A stretch of DNA of 8,972 nucleotides from Comamonadaceae bacterium (GTDB taxonomy: Bacteria; Pseudomonadota; Gammaproteobacteria; Burkholderiales; Burkholderiaceae_C): NCBI GenBank assembly GCA_947458415.1, contig CANGZG010000098.1, positions 1 through 8,972 on the forward strand, given 5' to 3'. Of this stretch, positions 6,404 through 8,972 are shown in pieces (position 1 is the first letter of the stretch; every line of letters starts with the position of its first letter). The notes below the pieces were generated by a model. The model was not told where the DNA came from. It searched no databases and worked only from the letters and a program-made list of their open reading frames with translations. A program made the translations under genes and the position numbers.

Positions 6404-6901
6404 ATGACGCTGACCCTCATTCTTGTCTTTGCACTCATTGCATTGCTGCTCGCGCTGGCCTTGGTTTACTCGCAATGGCCGCGCTGGCTCAAGGGCCTGT
6501 TGGCCGTTGCCGTCAGTGGGTTTTACTTTTACGGGTTTTCAGCTGTTCATTCTCTGCTGGGCATCCCCAGCACGGACGCACTGCCCGAAAGGTTTGTCGT
6601 GCTCGCTGCGTTGATCGATGAACCTCGCGCCAAATTCCCGGGCGCTTTGTACATGTGGGTGACACCCATTGAAGAGGGCAAAGGCTTTTTGCAACCCCGC
6701 GCATACCGATTGCCCTACACGCGTTCGTTGCATGAGCAAATTGCTGACGGCATGCGCAAAGGGCGCGAAGGTGTTCCTCAAATGGGAACCGCTGAAGTCA
6801 AGCCGGGCAACGGCAAGGGCGTGAGTTGGCTCAACCCCGGCAGCGATGAACAAGAAGTCAAGATCATGGATTTGCCAACCCCTCAGGTACCTGAAAAATG
6901 A
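6404..6901 (+). CDS. Two-span membrane protein of unknown family
   Basis: This 165-residue protein is not recognised. Two hydrophobic segments sit at about 2-22 and 30-48, joined by a short basic turn (QWPRWLK), so both ends are probably on the same side of the membrane. A soluble C-terminal part (about 60-165) contains LYMWVTPIEEG (82-92) and PRAYRLPYTRSLHEQ (98-112), a compact motif with conserved-looking Pro, Arg and Tyr residues. It ends in a Pro/Glu-rich tail. Its ATG is one base after the stop of the ExbD-like gene, and its last codons overlap the next gene by 4 bases (ATGA), so it belongs to the same transcript and is probably made in step with its neighbours. The likely role is a further inner-membrane component of the ExbB/ExbD-like assembly. 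No catalytic residues can be named. Confidence 0.8.
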   Translation: MTLTLILVFALIALLLALALVYSQWPRWLKGLLAVAVSGFYFYGFSAVHSLLGIPSTDALPERFVVLAALIDEPRAKFPGALYMWVTPIEEGKGFLQPRAYRLPYTRSLHEQIADGMRKGREGVPQMGTAEVKPGNGKGVSWLNPGSDEQEVKIMDLPTPQVPEK

Positions 6902-7620
6902 GCATGCGCATTTCTCTCATCGGCATGCTCGCCCTGGCGGCTTTGTCTGCGTGCGACCAACCTGCCAAGGACAATCCACTGTTTCCACTGGCTGCAGGCA
7001 AAAAGTGGACTTACCAAATCGAAACGGTGTATGACGCGCCCGACGCCAAAACCACCACCCACACGTTGGAGATTCGAAATTTGGGCAGCGCCGAGCTGAG
7101 CGACGGCAGCCAAGCCTGGGTCAGACGCAGCAACAACGGCCACGAATACTGGCTGGTCACTGACAACACAGGCATCAACCGCGTGGCATTGAAGTCGCCC
7201 AGCAAAGAACAAGCGGTGATGGACTTCGAACCTCGCACGGTGTTGCCCGCCCCATTGGCGCTGGGCAGCACGTGGACCACCACCACCGTCCCTTATTTTT
7301 TACGCCGTCGCAACGAAAAGCCGGCCGAATTTCGTTACTTGAACAAATACAAAGACCTGCCCATGGTGTTCAAGGTGGTCGACATGGATGCAACTTTGCA
7401 AACACCCGCAGGCAAGTTTGAACACTGCGTTCGTGTGGATGGCACCATGGACATCTTGCTCTGGCACGATGCGGCGTTTGCCTATCAACCCACGCCCATT
7501 TTGTCGCGTGAGTGGTATTGCCCTGGCGTGGGCTTGGCCCAAGTCGAACGCGACGAGCCCACCACGGCGAAATTGTTTCAAGGCGGCACCATGCGCATGC
7601 GTTTGCTGTCTTACCGTTAA
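6898..7620 (+). CDS. Lipoprotein of unknown function, predicted to stay in the inner membrane
   Basis: This 240-residue protein begins with a lipoprotein signal: Arg4, a hydrophobic stretch 5-16 and the lipobox LSAC with Cys19 as the lipid-bearing residue. The next residue is Asp20, which in enterobacteria keeps lipoproteins in the inner membrane. Mature residues 27-42 (NPLFPLAAGKKWTYQI) resemble the PLAxGxxWTY start of a beta-rich domain seen in many exported proteins of unknown function. Later parts are rich in Thr and aromatic residues (LGSTWTTTTVPYF; GKFEHCVRVDG; REWYCPGVGLAQVERDE), with Cys at 177 and 208 that could pair. The start overlaps the preceding stop (ATGA), with AGG 10 bases upstream. 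A second ATG lies two codons in. It closes the four-gene operon. Its role may be a periplasmic adaptor or substrate receptor for the motor-like proteins; this is inference. Confidence 0.8.
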   Translation: MSMRISLIGMLALAALSACDQPAKDNPLFPLAAGKKWTYQIETVYDAPDAKTTTHTLEIRNLGSAELSDGSQAWVRRSNNGHEYWLVTDNTGINRVALKSPSKEQAVMDFEPRTVLPAPLALGSTWTTTTVPYFLRRRNEKPAEFRYLNKYKDLPMVFKVVDMDATLQTPAGKFEHCVRVDGTMDILLWHDAAFAYQPTPILSREWYCPGVGLAQVERDEPTTAKLFQGGTMRMRLLSYR

Positions 7621-7676
7621 CCCGAATGGATTGGTTTGTAAGTCCTGATTCAGCGCTTGTAAGCGGGCTTTAAGAA

Positions 7677-7723
7677 ACAGCACGCTGCCGCCGAAATGAA
7701 TTCTTTTGGTGCTGTCTCTTTTT
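7677..7723 (+). terminator. Possible intrinsic terminator after the four-gene operon
   Basis: ACAGCAC (7677-7683) and GTGCTGT (7709-7715) can form a 7-bp stem, followed by CTCTTTTTG with five T's. The 25-base loop is long for an intrinsic terminator, which lowers confidence. It sits 57 bases after the lipoprotein stop and before the promoter region of the dehydrogenase, the expected place for a transcript end. Confidence 0.35.
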
Positions 7724-7751
7724 GAGAAATTTGCGTCTATCAATAACCTGA

Positions 7752-7799
7752 CTAGGGTTTGCTCTAGGAACTGTCTTATATAAGTCTAGGAAAATTCCT
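7752..7799 (+). promoter_or_regulatory. Repeat-rich putative promoter/operator region of the PQQ dehydrogenase
   Basis: Three copies of CTAGG begin at 7752, 7764 and 7786. Between the second and third lies the perfect 10-bp palindrome CTTATATAAG (7775-7784), which contains TATAAG, a possible -10 element. The third copy runs into the inverted pair AGGAA/TTCCT (7788-7799). No convincing -35 hexamer stands 16-18 bp upstream of TATAAG, which fits an activator-dependent promoter. Such control by two-component regulators is usual for PQQ alcohol dehydrogenases. The rest of 7621-7845 shows nothing I can name apart from the possible terminator and the ribosome binding site. Confidence 0.4.
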
Positions 7800-7845
7800 C
7801 GGGTTAGTTGTGTTTCCCTTTGTTAAACCCTGAAGGATCTTTTGT

Positions 7846-8972
7846 ATGAAACTTTTAATCAAATCAGTTGCCATGGCTGCCGCCTTGGGCGCTGCCTCAC
7901 TGGCCAGCGCGCAAAGCTGGCCGGTTTACGGCGGTGACACTGGCAACCAGCGTTACAGCAACGCTGGGCAAATCACACCCGCAAACGTCAGCAAGTTGAG
8001 CGTGAAATGGGCGCTGCAATTGGGCACCAACCGTTCACAAGAGTCGACCCCCATTTTGGTGGGTGACACCCTGTACGTGACTTCTTCATTCGGCCCGAAA
8101 AACGTGTTTGCTGTGAATGCAAAAACCGGTGAAGTCCGTTGGAAATATTCTCCTGAAATGCCCAAAGGCGTTGACCAGTACGCTTGTTGCGACGTTAACA
8201 GCCGCGGTGTTTCATACAACGATGGCAAGATTTTCTTTGGCCGCCTCGACGCACAAGTGACTGCACTCGATGCCAAGACTGGCAAAGAAATGTGGACCAC
8301 CAAAGTGGTTGACTACACACAGGGTTCTGTCATCACCTCACCCCCCACACTGGTCAAGAACTTGGTCATCACCGGTTTCGGTGGCGGCGAGTACGGTGTA
8401 CGTGGTGCCTTGGTTGCTTTGGACCAAGCCACAGGCAAGGAAGTCTGGCGCACCCATACCGTGCCCGTGGGCAACGAGAAGCATGCTGACACCTGGAAGG
8501 GTGACACCGGCAAAACAGGCGGCGGCGCAGCTTGGTTCATCGGCTCCTACGATCCCAAGTTGAACTTGGTTTACTACGGTACCAGCAACCCAGGTCCTTG
8601 GACAGCGATCGTGCGCGGCAACGACTCTTCTGACATCGGCAAGTTCACCAACTTGTACACCGCGTCTGTGGTGGCATTGAACCCCGACACTGGCAACATC
8701 GTTTGGCACTACCAGTTCACACCCCATGACGCATGGGACTATGACGGCGTGAACGAACTCGTGTTCGCTGACTTGCCTGTCGACGGCAAAAAAGTGCCTG
8801 TCGTGATGCAAGCCAACCGTAACGGTTTCTTCTACGTGTTGGACCGCGCCAATGGCAAATTGATTTCAGCCAAGCCTTTCATCAATGGCGTGAACTGGGC
8901 CACTGGTGTTGACCTGAAAACTGGCATGCCCATCGAAGCAGCCAACAACGAAAAGCGTCCTCGCCTGAAAAA
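7846..8972 (+). CDS. PQQ-dependent alcohol dehydrogenase, predicted lanthanide type, 3' partial
   Basis: The first 375 codons are present; the family usually has about 570-620 residues. ATG 7846 has AAGGA (7833-7837) 8 bases upstream and begins a signal peptide cut near ASA|QS (after residue 22), so the enzyme is periplasmic. WPVYGGDTGNQRYS opens the propeller. The vicinal Cys114-Cys115 (QYACCDVNSRG) matches the unusual disulfide of methanol/ethanol dehydrogenases. Metal and PQQ site residues line up with the family: Glu182 (GGGEYGVRG), Trp230 (GGGAAWF, stacking under PQQ), Asn248 (YYGTSNPGPW), Asp298 (HDAWDYDG, catalytic base) and Arg325 (ANRNGFFYVLD). Asp300, two residues after the catalytic Asp, is the residue that marks lanthanide-binding enzymes; calcium MxaF has Ala there. 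It would oxidise a primary alcohol and pass electrons to a cytochrome. Whether it is XoxF-like, ExaF/PedH-like or another type cannot be settled from this part. Any C-terminal haem domain would lie beyond the window. Confidence 0.93.
   Translation, partial: MKLLIKSVAMAAALGAASLASAQSWPVYGGDTGNQRYSNAGQITPANVSKLSVKWALQLGTNRSQESTPILVGDTLYVTSSFGPKNVFAVNAKTGEVRWKYSPEMPKGVDQYACCDVNSRGVSYNDGKIFFGRLDAQVTALDAKTGKEMWTTKVVDYTQGSVITSPPTLVKNLVITGFGGGEYGVRGALVALDQATGKEVWRTHTVPVGNEKHADTWKGDTGKTGGGAAWFIGSYDPKLNLVYYGTSNPGPWTAIVRGNDSSDIGKFTNLYTASVVALNPDTGNIVWHYQFTPHDAWDYDGVNELVFADLPVDGKKVPVVMQANRNGFFYVLDRANGKLISAKPFINGVNWATGVDLKTGMPIEAANNEKRPRLK

Noticed and set aside
7654..7665. CGCTT/AAGCG inverted repeat after the lipoprotein gene as a terminator
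   Set aside because: A 2-base centre and short stem make a poor hairpin and no T-run follows; the 7677-7723 structure is a better, though still uncertain, candidate.
8338..8811. 157-codon minus-strand open frame inside the PQQ dehydrogenase
   Set aside because: It is antisense to conserved active-site sequence of the dehydrogenase, which is open to the window edge on the plus strand.
1..8972. tRNA genes, CRISPR array, insertion sequence or prophage
   Set aside because: No cloverleaf-like segments, regularly spaced repeats, transposase or integrase motifs or terminal inverted repeats were seen; nearly all sequence is explained by nine genes.

Overview
The window looks like a chromosomal segment of a betaproteobacterium, probably in the order Burkholderiales and perhaps Comamonadaceae. 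This rests on moderate GC content, heavy use of TTG leucine codons and the style of the proteins; there is no rRNA or other taxonomic marker. I see no tRNA, insertion sequence, CRISPR array or phage gene. Coding is dense, and both edges cut through genes.

Layout: (1) Positions 3-2087 (+) hold the 3' part of a fusion protein, a thiol (cysteine-type) dioxygenase cupin followed by four rhodanese domains. (2) On the minus strand, reading from 4890 down to 2091, a compact three-gene cluster encodes an exported seven-bladed YVTN-type beta-propeller of the kind found beside PQQ-dependent dehydrogenases, a cytochrome b561-type membrane haem protein, and a GT4-type glycosyltransferase that starts at a TTG overlapping the b561 stop. 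(3) A 180-bp divergent intergenic region (4891-5070) carries a perfect 9-bp inverted repeat and an 11-bp direct repeat. (4) On the plus strand, 5071-7620 is a tightly packed four-gene operon: an ExbB/TolQ/MotA-like membrane protein, an ExbD-like one-span protein whose periplasmic part is not the usual ExbD domain, a two-span membrane protein of unknown family, and a lipoprotein with Asp after the lipidated Cys. (5) A 225-bp intergenic region with a possible terminator and a repeat-rich promoter region leads to (6) the first 375 codons of an exported PQQ-dependent alcohol dehydrogenase (7846 to the edge), whose active site has the extra Asp that marks lanthanide-dependent enzymes.

How the parts may fit together (inference): the PQQ dehydrogenase oxidises an alcohol in the periplasm. 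The beta-propeller and cytochrome b561 on the divergent strand are plausible accessories for it. The four-gene operon between them resembles a proton-driven ExbB/ExbD motor with its own periplasmic domain and an inner-membrane lipoprotein, and no TonB is visible. It is the best candidate for an undescribed system here: a motor unit possibly tied to uptake, assembly or envelope transport for PQQ- or lanthanide-dependent alcohol oxidation. The dioxygenase-rhodanese fusion is probably an independent sulfur-metabolism gene whose end converges on the glycosyltransferase.
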